Source of the DNA: an uncultured Bacteroidales bacterium
GTDB taxonomy: Bacteria > Bacteroidota > Bacteroidia > Bacteroidales > Muribaculaceae
Reading direction: 5' to 3'
Assembly (NCBI GenBank): GCA_900554845.1
Contig: USIY01000133.1
Coordinates: 1-6,317 of the forward strand
DNA length: 6,317 bases
The notes beneath the pieces were generated by a model. The model had not been told where the DNA came from and ran no database searches. It saw nothing but the letters and a program-made list of their open reading frames with translations. Position 1 is the first letter of the stretch. Each line of letters begins with the position of its first letter. The translations under genes were made by a program, and so were the position numbers. Below are positions 1 through 5,099 of this stretch, in pieces.

Positions 1-309
1 TTCCTGGGCTACATTAGCGGAGGCTTTGGCTGTGCAGTATTGCAAGCCGGAGCCGTAGCAGACCTCGGCGTTGAAAAGTTGGCAGGTTGCCAACGTTTCA
101 TCTTTCTCTATGAGGTCTATTATGTAGAACGGCATGAGGTTGTCTCCACCCCACGGCATGAAGGAAAGGTCTTTTTCAACAACGGTTGGGATGATGTCAA
201 CGTCCTCACGGAATACGGCACCGGAATTGACTGTAAACGCGGCGCGGGCCTCGAAGCCGGGAATGGTTTCGACAGAGTTGTAGTTAAGTTCAGAAATAGA
301 AAAGTCCAT
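1..309 (-). CDS. Portal-like phage protein, N-terminal part (runs off the left edge)
   Basis: The minus-strand frame is open from an ATG at 309-307 to the window edge, giving 103 codons without a stop. The protein begins MDFSISELNY and contains MPWGGDNLMPFYIIDLIEKD followed by a CYGSGLQY segment. A 'WGxDNxxP...I..LI' stretch followed by a YGxG segment resembles the N-terminal region of portal-type proteins in Bacteroidota prophages. A portal would form the dodecameric DNA gate of the capsid. This is family recollection, not a search result. The gene lies downstream of two other minus-strand genes of phage-structural character, which fits a head/tail module. Its start codon lies inside an inverted repeat (306-339). 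The C-terminal part, which would settle the assignment, is outside the window. It could instead be another conserved phage structural protein. Confidence 0.55.
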   Translation of the reverse strand, partial: MDFSISELNYNSVETIPGFEARAAFTVNSGAVFREDVDIIPTVVEKDLSFMPWGGDNLMPFYIIDLIEKDETLATCQLFNAEVCYGSGLQYCTAKASANVAQE

Positions 310-339
310 AACTTGTGGTTGTTTTCCACAAAGTTATGG
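306..339 (-). repeat. Inverted repeat over the start codon of the portal-like gene
   Basis: The arms ccataacttgtgg (306-318) and ccacaaagttatgg (326-339) are complementary over 13 bp with one extra A, separated by a 7-nt spacer. On the minus strand the 5' arm contains TAACTTTG (336-329), a full match to the Bacteroidota -7 box TAnnTTTG. The 3' arm contains the ATG of the portal-like gene. It could be an operator over a promoter, or a transcript hairpin that hides the start codon or attenuates transcription from upstream. The minus-strand tract after it (GACTTTTCTATT) is only weakly terminator-like. Confidence 0.5.
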
Positions 340-367
340 ACTGTATGAGGTGCGCGAAAAGACGCGA

Positions 368-982
368 TTATTTCTCGAAATTAGATATTGAATCAATATC
401 AAAATACATCATACCAAGACTAACTTCGTATCTATCGTCAAAAATATCATCTTTCCTAACTGAAAACTCAGGTGTATAAACACTTGAACTACGACCTAAT
501 AATGCGTGAAAAGCTTGAAGATTTTCAATCCTACCAATAAATTTGCCATTAATGGTATAATAGGAATCTTCATTGAGAATACTTACATATTTAGGGTCAA
601 TCTTTCCAACTATATCGAAATTTACCTCATATAAAGGTGAGGGAAATTCAAAATCAGAGGGTTTAATCCATGATTGGAATTGAGCCATCACATTTCCTTT
701 TGAGTCCTTATTAAGGGCGTTTAATTTAACCGGAATGTTCTTGATTAAATTGATAGAATCTGAAAGTTCAGTGAAGGATTTAAGGAAATCTTCATCAGCT
801 TGTTGACGTGTTAAATCATTGCTGTCGAAGTTGGGGTGAGTTGCTACAAAGTCCTCGACAAAACCGACAATCGGATATTCTGACTTTCGATTTTGTTCTA
901 CATTCACTTTATTAGTTGATGTTTGCATACAGCTTGATAGCAACATCAACAAGTTCATAAGAATAAATACTATCTTTTTCAT
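368..982 (-). CDS. Predicted outer-membrane or periplasmic lipoprotein, function unknown (cargo gene)
   Basis: This 204-aa protein starts MKKIVFILMNLLMLLSSCMQ: two lysines, a hydrophobic stretch and the lipobox LSSC with the lipidated cysteine at residue 18. It should therefore be exported, cleaved by signal peptidase II and anchored to a membrane. The mature part is polar, rich in Asp, Ser, Asn and Tyr, and ends in TAA. I do not recognise a named domain. The gene is clearly more AT-rich than the phage-type genes beside it and has its own near-consensus promoter (1003-1033) reaching into the preceding gene's 3' end. It interrupts an otherwise structural gene series. That pattern fits a cargo gene ('moron') expressed from a lysogen, for example for surface exclusion or host fitness; this role is inference. 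Confidence 0.85.
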   Translation of the reverse strand: MKKIVFILMNLLMLLSSCMQTSTNKVNVEQNRKSEYPIVGFVEDFVATHPNFDSNDLTRQQADEDFLKSFTELSDSINLIKNIPVKLNALNKDSKGNVMAQFQSWIKPSDFEFPSPLYEVNFDIVGKIDPKYVSILNEDSYYTINGKFIGRIENLQAFHALLGRSSSVYTPEFSVRKDDIFDDRYEVSLGMMYFDIDSISNFEK

Positions 983-1002
983 TGGCTCAATGATAATCTT
1001 TG

Positions 1003-1033
1003 CAAAATTACGAAAATTCTATGAGTTATCAAA
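1003..1033 (-). promoter_or_regulatory. Bacteroidota-type promoter for the lipoprotein gene
   Basis: Read on the minus strand there is TTTG (1033-1030), a 19-nt spacer, then TAATTTTG (1010-1003). Both boxes match the known Bacteroidota vegetative consensus (TTTG at -33, TAnnTTTG at -7) with correct spacing. The -7 box ends 20 nt before the ATG of the lipoprotein gene, giving a short leader. The -33 box overlaps the stop codon of the upstream 77-aa gene. Confidence 0.75.
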
Positions 1034-1262
1034 GGAATACTTCGAGGTCGTTGACGCGGAAGATACAGCAGTCGCGTATCTTGCGGCACTCGCCGGAGGA
1101 AAGTATCTTTACGTTCCTCCAACCACCGTAGAACGAATAACGGAGAGAAATGATGTTACGCAGTTTCAGGATAGAGCCGTCGGATTTCCATACGGAAATA
1201 TCGACAGGGTCGCCGCTGTTGAGCATGGTGCGAGCGGTAGATATGTGTATCGAGCGAGCCAT
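1029..1262 (-). CDS. Small conserved-type phage protein of Bacteroidales (77 aa)
   Basis: The 77-aa protein starts MARSIHISTARTMLNSGDPV and ends NDLEVFL, followed by TGA and immediately by TAA in the same frame. The pattern 'SGDPVDISVWKSDGSI...RNIISLRY...RNVKIL.SGE.RKIRDCCIF..N..EVFL' resembles a short protein I associate with Bacteroidales prophage structural modules; it has no known biochemical role. Its ATG lies 3 nt after the stop of the upstream 370-aa gene, so the two are almost certainly co-transcribed and translationally coupled. An alternative start is the internal Met13 (MLNSGDP), but the tight coupling favours the first ATG. A chance plus-strand frame over the same bases (990-1271) was discarded. 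Confidence 0.75.
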   Translation of the reverse strand: MARSIHISTARTMLNSGDPVDISVWKSDGSILKLRNIISLRYSFYGGWRNVKILSSGECRKIRDCCIFRVNDLEVFL

Positions 1263-1265
1263 TGG

Positions 1266-2378
1266 TTATGAATATACTATGTTGTAGGGAGAAGTGAAGA
1301 TACCGCGAGAGGCAGACAAGCGCACTATCGGGCGGTTGTCTGTATATCGCCATGTGAACTTGACCTTGTTAAGTTTCTCGTCGCCGTCCTGAATTTCGCA
1401 GGTGGAGTCGGTAATGAGTATCGGAGCGAGAAGCAGCGGGTCATAGCTGTTGGTCGGGTCCGGCTCGATTCGGAACACATCGTGCGACGAAAAGAGTTGG
1501 TCTATCCACCCAGCTTCGTCAGAAGTCAGCGGTCCGGCCTCCACCTCGTATGTTTTGGCCGTGGACTGGTTGTAGAAGCGCGAGTTGCCGTTTATGATGG
1601 CAACGGAGCGGTCTACGTCCGTCTTTGCGGTGGTTACCACCGGCAAAGTGGCCGAGTCCCAGACATTGAAGCAGTTGCGGAAGTAGAACGATTCAAGGTC
1701 TGTGAGCGAGTTGTCAACGAAGCAGGTAACAGACCGCTGACCGCAACGGACGGTAAACGACAGTAGTGTAATGTCGCCGGGCCGAGCGGCGGCGAACCCT
1801 GCGGCATCGGCAATTACCGAGGACAACGGCACGTTGATCTGCACGACCCCGGAGGTGGCGGCGGTCTTGCCGGAGTCCATGAAATATGAATGAAGAAATC
1901 TCGCCTCAGATTTTTTCGTCTGAAAGGTATGCTGTACGGAATACTCCAGACCCTCCCCGGATTCCGCGTAGAGGAAAAGGGAGAGTGTGGAGCCGGGAGC
2001 GACACGGCGCATGGAGAGTGTTGTCAGGAAATTCTCGCGGAGAAACGTCGGAATATCCGTGCAGACCGTGAAGCGGTCGCAGTAAAGGATATGAAGCAGA
2101 CAGAAGTCAGCCTTGTTGTTGACCGAGTCGGTAAATACCCGCAGGGTAAAGTCGGCGCATGACTGGCCGGACTTATTCATCTCGGACTCTATAAGCGAGC
2201 CGAGATCATAGAGCGTTACATAACCGCCGTGGGCGTAGTAACGCTCCGAGAGAATGACGATGCCGCCGGTGGCGGTGAGTGTAACATCGACAAAATCGCC
2301 GTCGACTGCGACAGTGAGTTCGCCGACAGCCGAAGAAAGGAGTCTGCCCTGAGGCTTGTAAGTGATGCGGTGTGCCAT
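1266..2378 (-). CDS. Putative prophage structural (tail-region) protein, 370 aa
   Basis: This is the longest and clearest gene in the window, a 370-aa minus-strand frame from ATG at 2378 to TAA at 1266. There is no signal peptide or membrane segment. The composition (many alternating hydrophobic/Thr/Ser stretches such as GELTVAVDGDFVDVTLT) suggests a beta-rich protein. Around residues 230-350 it has FRNCFNVWD, then RSVAIINGNSRFYNQSTAKT, a PLTSDEAGWIDQLF segment and a KFTWRYTDNRP C-terminal motif. This arrangement resembles uncharacterised proteins in Bacteroidales prophage structural modules, possibly tail-associated or baseplate. It is followed at 3 nt by the 77-aa gene and further down by the portal-like gene. 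The function remains unproven. Confidence 0.75.
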   Translation of the reverse strand: MAHRITYKPQGRLLSSAVGELTVAVDGDFVDVTLTATGGIVILSERYYAHGGYVTLYDLGSLIESEMNKSGQSCADFTLRVFTDSVNNKADFCLLHILYCDRFTVCTDIPTFLRENFLTTLSMRRVAPGSTLSLFLYAESGEGLEYSVQHTFQTKKSEARFLHSYFMDSGKTAATSGVVQINVPLSSVIADAAGFAAARPGDITLLSFTVRCGQRSVTCFVDNSLTDLESFYFRNCFNVWDSATLPVVTTAKTDVDRSVAIINGNSRFYNQSTAKTYEVEAGPLTSDEAGWIDQLFSSHDVFRIEPDPTNSYDPLLLAPILITDSTCEIQDGDEKLNKVKFTWRYTDNRPIVRLSASRGIFTSPYNIVYS

Positions 2379-2382
2379 GATG

Positions 2383-2414
2383 CAAAGGTATTATGGCAGT
2401 GCCGTTCACTAAAA
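2383..2414 (-). promoter_or_regulatory. Candidate promoter for the 370-aa gene, possibly leaderless
   Basis: On the minus strand, TTTT (2414-2411), a 20-nt spacer and TACCTTTG (2390-2383) fit the Bacteroidota promoter pattern; the -7 box is an exact TAnnTTTG match. The box ends only 4 nt before the ATG at 2378. Transcription from it would begin at or about the start codon and give a leaderless message. Confidence 0.45.
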
Positions 2415-2438
2415 GACATTCACGAACATAGAGATACC

Positions 2439-2446
2439 TTAATTTG
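2439..2446 (+). promoter_or_regulatory. Weak -7 box ahead of the secreted-protein gene
   Basis: TTAATTTG matches 7 of 8 positions of TAnnTTTG and lies 24 nt before the ATG at 2471. No clear TTTG is seen about 20 bp upstream. It is proposed mainly because the gene is alone on its strand and needs its own promoter. Confidence 0.35.
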
Positions 2447-2470
2447 TTAGAAAAGAAAACAAGAAAACAA

Positions 2471-2992
2471 ATGAAAAAAATATTTCTTTTCCTCGCTATA
2501 ACCCTTGTCTCGGTGGCAAGCGCATCGGCAATCGACCTCAAAGAGGCTTTTTCTGCATTGTCAAATCTCCCTAATGTATCGGTCAAGGAGAATCTGGACT
2601 TAAAGGACTTGACTAATAACAAGTGCCCTATAAAGTTAGACTCACTGAAAATTGCGCAGGTGGCAATAGCTTATGACCTCGATGCAGAAAAAATAGCTGT
2701 TACTGGAAATGGTGCATACACCATTCTCAATCAGATACCATTCCAATATATGATAAATGGTGCGAACAATAATAATGTATGCGCATTTCTATACTCCACA
2801 CCATACGAAGGGCACGCAGGATTGAATCATCTTTTGATTGCAATAATGAGCGGTGAGTGGGGAACTGTTTGTTTTGTAGACGCAATCGTGGCAGATAAAG
2901 AACGAGATGCCATACAGGCAGCTTCTATTGAGATGAAAGGGAATTATCTGAATATGATAATTCCAAAATATTTCAACATCACAATAAACTGA
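2471..2992 (+). CDS. Secreted or periplasmic protein with signal peptide, function unknown
   Basis: The 173-aa protein starts MKKIFLFLAITLVSVASASA, a classical Sec signal peptide (KK, hydrophobic core, ASA) with likely cleavage near residue 20 before IDLK. I chose the ATG at 2471 rather than the in-frame one at 2444 because it places the signal peptide at the N-terminus and an A-rich tract (aagaaaacaa) just before it. The mature protein of about 150 aa has a Cys in NKCPIK and two further Cys (NVCAFL, GTVCFV), and no transmembrane segment. No named family was recognised. The gene runs opposite to its neighbours, is AT-rich and has a strong hairpin after it. It reads as an independent cargo gene inserted between phage-type genes and the small-gene cluster. 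Confidence 0.85.
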   Translation: MKKIFLFLAITLVSVASASAIDLKEAFSALSNLPNVSVKENLDLKDLTNNKCPIKLDSLKIAQVAIAYDLDAEKIAVTGNGAYTILNQIPFQYMINGANNNNVCAFLYSTPYEGHAGLNHLLIAIMSGEWGTVCFVDAIVADKERDAIQAASIEMKGNYLNMIIPKYFNITIN

Positions 2993-3020
2993 CACAGCAT
3001 TACAGCAAAGAAATTATTTA

Positions 3021-3046
3021 GAGGCTGACTCTTTGGAGCCAGCCTC
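3021..3046. terminator. Strong hairpin, probable bidirectional terminator
   Basis: GAGGCTG-a-CTC / TTTG / GAG-c-CAGCCTC forms 10 base pairs with one symmetric mismatch and a 4-nt loop. It lies between the end of the plus-strand secreted-protein gene (2992) and the end of the minus-strand cluster (3068). On the minus strand it is followed by TAAATAATTTCTTT, a fairly T-rich tract. On the plus strand the tail is less T-rich. Confidence 0.7.
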
Positions 3047-3067
3047 GATTATGTAATAGATTGGAGG

Positions 3068-3307
3068 TTATAGCTCCAATCTCGGCATGAGGGCGTTGCC
3101 ACTTAACGACTCGCGGCGTTGAGCCTCGGAGAGAAGGGCGCGGGCGCGGAAGTGCGCTCCGGCGTGAACCTCGTTGTCCGTGATAGCGAGGCTGTGGCGC
3201 TGCTCGACACAGCGGATAATCTGAGAGATTTGGCGGTAGTGGCTCCACAGGCGGCAGAGTTCTTCATCAGTGAAGATGAACGAGTAAGGCATTTCAAAAG
3301 AGTTCAT
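3068..3307 (-). CDS. Small protein Z (79 aa), third gene of the mirrored cluster, unknown function
   Basis: The frame runs from ATG at 3307 (MNSFEMPYSFIFTDEELCRL) to TAA at 3068, 79 aa. A longer frame from 3451 exists, but its first 48 codons overlap gene Y in another frame, so I take the internal start 20 nt after the Y frame ends. The sequence suggests mostly helix, with conserved-looking LWSHYRQISQIIRCVEQRHS and a basic RALLSEAQRRES near the C-terminus; no signal peptide or membrane segment. It is followed by the bidirectional hairpin at 3021-3046. Its nucleotide sequence is matched collinearly by the plus-strand region 4606-4846 (shared TTTGAAATGCCT at 3298-3287 and 4614-4625, and TGTGGAGC at 3249-3242 and 4651-4658). 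Confidence 0.65.
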   Translation of the reverse strand: MNSFEMPYSFIFTDEELCRLWSHYRQISQIIRCVEQRHSLAITDNEVHAGAHFRARALLSEAQRRESLSGNALMPRLEL

Positions 3308-3327
3308 GTTTTCGGGAATTAAAGGGT

Positions 3328-3543
3328 TTACCTCCCATTCGGTCGGTGAGCTAAAGGTTGTATTGAGTTGTGATTGTCGATAAGACAGATGCGGAGGGTA
3401 TGATTGTTCGGGGATTTGATGCTTACGAAGTCCTCGCCGTCGCGTCAACAATAGAAAAGGGCAAGGCGTACCGCGTCAATATCGTTGTCGGCAAAGAAAT
3501 CCCATCTGCCCTGTTTTGTGGTACAAGTATATTTTCGTTGCAT
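3328..3543 (-). pseudogene. Small gene Y with an in-frame TGA
   Basis: From ATG at 3543 the frame reads MQRKYTCTTKQGRWDFFADN, continues to ...LALFYC, meets TGA at 3447-3445, and stays open for 38 more codons (RDGEDFVSIKS...LRICLIDNHN...PNGR) to TAA at 3330-3328. Without the TGA the product would be about 71 aa. The diverged plus-strand copy has TGG (4517-4519) at the aligned position, within the shared pattern (W/stop)-R-D-x-E-D, so the ancestral codon was probably Trp. The frame fits between genes X and Z: 50 nt after X and 20 nt before Z. The options are a recent nonsense mutation, a true 32-aa gene, UGA readthrough, or a sequencing error. Other genes here (77-aa and 173-aa) end in TGA, so wholesale recoding is not favoured. 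Confidence 0.6.
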
Positions 3544-3582
3544 CGTCGTGAGAATTAAAAGGTTTGACAATCGGGAGAGAGA

Positions 3583-3607
3583 AGCGAGAGGGCTTAACCC
3601 TCTCGCT
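3583..3607 (-). terminator. Perfect 10-bp hairpin containing the stop codon of gene X
   Basis: AGCGAGAGGG (3583-3592) and CCCTCTCGCT (3598-3607) are perfect complements with a 5-nt loop that holds the TAA of gene X. On the minus strand it is followed by TCTCTCTCCC rather than a T run, so it may be an attenuator or mRNA-stabilising hairpin between X and Y more than a full terminator. Confidence 0.45.
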
Positions 3608-3911
3608 GAGCCTCGAACTGGAGGCGTTCGTAAATGTTTTGGGATATGGTAGCTCCGTAGCGGGCTTTGAGCAGGTGCATATAGCGTATTGCGCTCTTGG
3701 CTGTCTTGCAGCCGCAGCCGACGTTGTCCTTGGGGGCTACACCCTTGAAGTAGACGTACCAGCGGTTGAACTTGTGCTGAGCCACGATGAGCTTGGGAGT
3801 GATGGCCGGAACTGTCTCGACAGCGGGAGCTGTGGCTTTTTTAGCGGAGCGACGCGGTGCTGCGTTCTGAGCGACTTTCTTTTCTGCGGATTTTTTAGTT
3901 TTCTTTGCCAT
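3594..3911 (-). CDS. Small basic protein X (105 aa) with Lys/Ala/Pro-rich N-terminal tail
   Basis: The frame runs from ATG at 3911 to TAA at 3594. Residues 1-40 form a histone-H1-like tail rich in Lys, Ala and Pro (MAKKTKKSAEKKVAQN..., PRRSAKKATAPA). Residues 41-105 look folded: FNRWYVYFKG, a GCGC pair at 65-68, then a helical KSAIRYMHLLKARYG. The tail suggests nucleic-acid binding, which is inference; no named family was recognised. It heads the X-Y-Z minus-strand cluster. Its leader ends ACTTCAAAATC just before ATG, identical over 14 nt including the ATG to the leader of gene W, and both leaders arise from a copy of the 174-bp element. The plus-strand region 4158-4440 is a diverged, frameshifted copy of this gene. 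Confidence 0.75.
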   Translation of the reverse strand: MAKKTKKSAEKKVAQNAAPRRSAKKATAPAVETVPAITPKLIVAQHKFNRWYVYFKGVAPKDNVGCGCKTAKSAIRYMHLLKARYGATISQNIYERLQFEAQREG

Positions 3912-3955
3912 GATTTTGAAGTGTTTGGGGTTTGAGATGTGAGCCGATGCTCTTA

Positions 3956-4129
3956 ATTTTTACGAACAATCAGGTGGGAAGCTGTTTGAGACCGAACAAA
4001 AATTTATAGAGAATTTTAAGCGTAGCGGCTAAAAATGAGGCTCGTACCATTTTTCGTAAAATTGTCGTGTAAATAGGCGGAGCCGGTTTTAGAGAGCCGG
4101 AGGGAAGTTGAGTTGGCGACCTAACTTTG
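3956..4129. repeat. 174-bp centre element, copy 1
   Basis: This copy aligns without gaps to 5100-5273 with 10 mismatches (94% identity) at a constant offset of 1144. It lies between gene X on the minus strand and the degenerate X copy on the plus strand. It has imperfect dyad symmetry: AAAAATG (4031-4037) against CATTTTT (4048-4054), AATTTTA (4012-4018) against TAAAATT (4057-4063). The plus end carries a CCGGTT/AGCCGG hairpin (4083-4100) and finishes with TAACTTTG. A weak -7-like AATTTTTG faces gene X (4004-3997). An open minus-strand frame (KVRSPTQLPSGSLK...) crosses it, but most differences between the two copies change amino acids in that frame, so I treat the element as noncoding. Confidence 0.85.
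4122..4129 (+). promoter_or_regulatory. -7 box TAACTTTG pointing into degenerate arm 1
   Basis: This is an exact TAnnTTTG match at the plus-strand end of the centre element, present at the same place in copy 2. No clear TTTG is found 19-21 bp upstream, so promoter activity is plausible but unproven. Transcription would run into the X'Y'Z' degenerate region. Confidence 0.4.
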
Positions 4130-4157
4130 TACAGGAAAAATAAGCCACGGTTCATAT

Positions 4158-4440
4158 CCCCAAATACGAAAAGGCAAACAGAAAACTAACCGAAGGGAAC
4201 ATAGCCAAACCGCCCCGTCTGAGAGACCCGGCTACGACTACGTACTCATTGAGGCTGCAAGTTCAGCGGTACGGATACCGAGGGTGTGGCAAGGACTGTC
4301 GAGATGCGGTTGAAGCCAAGAGCGGTGCTATATGTGCTTGCGCCCTATACGGAGCAGACCCCAGGACTCGGAGAACGCAACGGGGCGAGACAAGCGGCGG
4401 CGGTGTCCGTCGCACCCGGAAGTCGAACCAACTGAACGGC
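4158..4440 (+). pseudogene. Degenerate inverted copy of gene X (X')
   Basis: Read on the plus strand this region follows gene X (minus strand) in order. Shared blocks include CCCCAAA (4158-4164 / 3930-3924), GGCAAA then GAAAACTAA (4181-4189 / 3903-3895), CAAGTTCA (4258-4265 / 3774-3767), GCTATATG (4327-4334 / 3685-3678), TACGGAGC and GAACGC. The copy is shorter than X and has many small indels. The bases holding X's ATG (AAAATCATGGCAAA) are reduced to AAAAGGCAAA, so the start is gone. Fragments still read in the X frame (KFSGTDTEGVARTVE..., compare KFNRWYVYFKGVAPKDN), but the N-terminal part is in another frame. It contains several short hairpins, for example CGGTA-CGGA-TACCG (4267-4280). Confidence 0.7.
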
Positions 4441-4618
4441 TGTGCAACCTATCTAAACGAAGCAGGGCAAATTGGATATGGCGACATCGGATGCGATGCG
4501 TCGATACCTTAATGATTGGCGCGACATTGAGGACGGAGTCGAGTTAGTCAATAAACAAGCAATACTCCGCATCTGCGATAGACAAACTGATACGAACCAT
4601 CCCGAAACAATGATTTGA
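4441..4618 (+). pseudogene. Degenerate inverted copy of gene Y (Y')
   Basis: This continues collinearly from X'. The ATGCAAC at the start of Y is GTGCAAC here (4442-4448). GCAGGGCA, CGACA and CCTT follow, then TTGGCGCGAC...GAGGAC against TTGACGCGAC...GAGGAC, and an 11-nt identity CTCCGCATCTG (4565-4575 / 3396-3386). After a TAA at 4454-4456 a frame is open to TGA at 4616-4618 and gives TKQGKLDMATSDAMRRYLND, then WRDIEDG...ILRIC. This matches Y's TKQGRWD..., RDGEDF...LRIC at the protein level. A TGG (4517-4519) stands where Y has TGA. The central part may therefore have been under coding constraint until recently, but its start region is lost. Confidence 0.7.
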
Positions 4619-4859
4619 AATGCCTCTGATCATCTTGCGTGGAACCAGGATGTGGAGCGCAGCCAATGAGCGGTCGAGCAAGAAACGGGAGCGAACTACC
4701 TATCTGCCCCGACGAAGGCGGTGGCGTAACTTCGGCTTGGAGGCGGTGCAGGAGAGCCGATGGATAAATGCGTGTAGGCAATGGCGAAATGAACAGAGCG
4801 AAAGGCTGCCCCGGCGGACAGCCAGCCCTTTGAGGGAGGAGGATTTTACCAACCTGTGA
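4606..4859 (+). pseudogene. Diverged inverted copy of gene Z (Z'), with a 79-codon open frame
   Basis: The start of the Z copy is unmistakable: CCCGAAA, ATGA, a 4-nt loss, then a 12-nt identity TTTGAAATGCCT (4614-4625), TCATCTT and TGTGGAGC. Similarity weakens further on. The 4-nt loss breaks the Z frame after the first ATG, but from the next ATG (4620, corresponding to Met6 of Z) a 79-codon frame is open to TGA at 4857-4859. It reads MPLIILRGTRMWSAANERSS and then becomes very Arg-rich. It overlaps the 3' end of the oppositely directed gene W by 14 nt. The Arg-rich, GC-rich character makes chance openness likely, so I call it degenerate. It contains a CATCTTG/CAGGATG hairpin (4631-4652). Confidence 0.55.
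4804..4836 (-). terminator. Hairpin pair downstream of gene W, possible terminator
   Basis: On the minus strand after the W stop there is CCCTCAAAGGG (4836-4826, a 4-bp stem). Then comes GGCTG/CAGCC with two inner CC/GG pairs and a bulge (4823-4804), followed by TTTCGC. The T run is short, so termination is only plausible. Confidence 0.35.
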
Positions 4860-5052
4860 AGCAGCCCTGAACCATCGTGTAATCGACGTCTTCGTACTGG
4901 GATGCTGCGATTTCCTGGGCTTCCTCGGCGGTACGGGCTTCGACTTCCTCAGTGTAGCTTTCGCCGTCGAAAGTGATTACTTCTACCGAGAAGTATTTGA
5001 GCTTGCGGTTGGAGTTGAGAGAGCTGTCGAATATGTTCATTACGTGGGTCAT
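4846..5052 (-). CDS. Small acidic protein W (68 aa), unknown function
   Basis: The frame runs from ATG at 5052 (MTHVMNIFDSSLNSNRKLKY) to TAA at 4846. Its middle, FSVEVITFDGESYTEEVEAR, looks like two beta strands followed by the helix TAEEAQEIAASQYED, and it ends DYTMVQGCFTGW. The 'strand, ESY, AxTAEEAQEIA' pattern resembles small beta-alpha proteins of phages, but no named family is claimed. The first ATG is preferred over the internal one (MNIF, 5040) because the 14 nt ending in it are identical to those at gene X's start and because the plus-strand copy aligns from this codon. It sits beside copy 2 of the 174-bp element in the same position as X beside copy 1, so W and X are probably expressed alike. 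Confidence 0.75.
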   Translation of the reverse strand: MTHVMNIFDSSLNSNRKLKYFSVEVITFDGESYTEEVEARTAEEAQEIAASQYEDVDYTMVQGCFTGW

Positions 5053-5099
5053 GATTTTGAAGTTTTAGAGGGTTTTTACTGTGCGCCGGGGCGCGTTTG

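Noticed and set aside
1482..1766. 94-codon plus-strand frame inside the 370-aa gene, with similar frames at 40-348, 1886-2162 and 3564-3935
   Set aside because: All lie opposite clear minus-strand genes and have no independent start context or recognisable features.
3308..3451. N-terminal extension of gene Z to a Met at 3451
   Set aside because: It overlaps gene Y in another frame. Y matches the mirrored copy at the protein level, and the ATG at 3307 is the better start.
3970..4155. Open minus-strand frame across the 174-bp element (KVRSPTQLPSGSLK...), also in copy 2
   Set aside because: Of the differences between copies inside this frame about five change the amino acid and only one is silent. 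That shows no sign of protein constraint, so the frame is taken as a by-product of a noncoding repeat.
4249..4512. 87-codon plus-strand frame beginning TTG AGG CTG
   Set aside because: It is out of frame with the X homology over most of its length and has a composition typical of a chance frame. The X-matching frame is interrupted.
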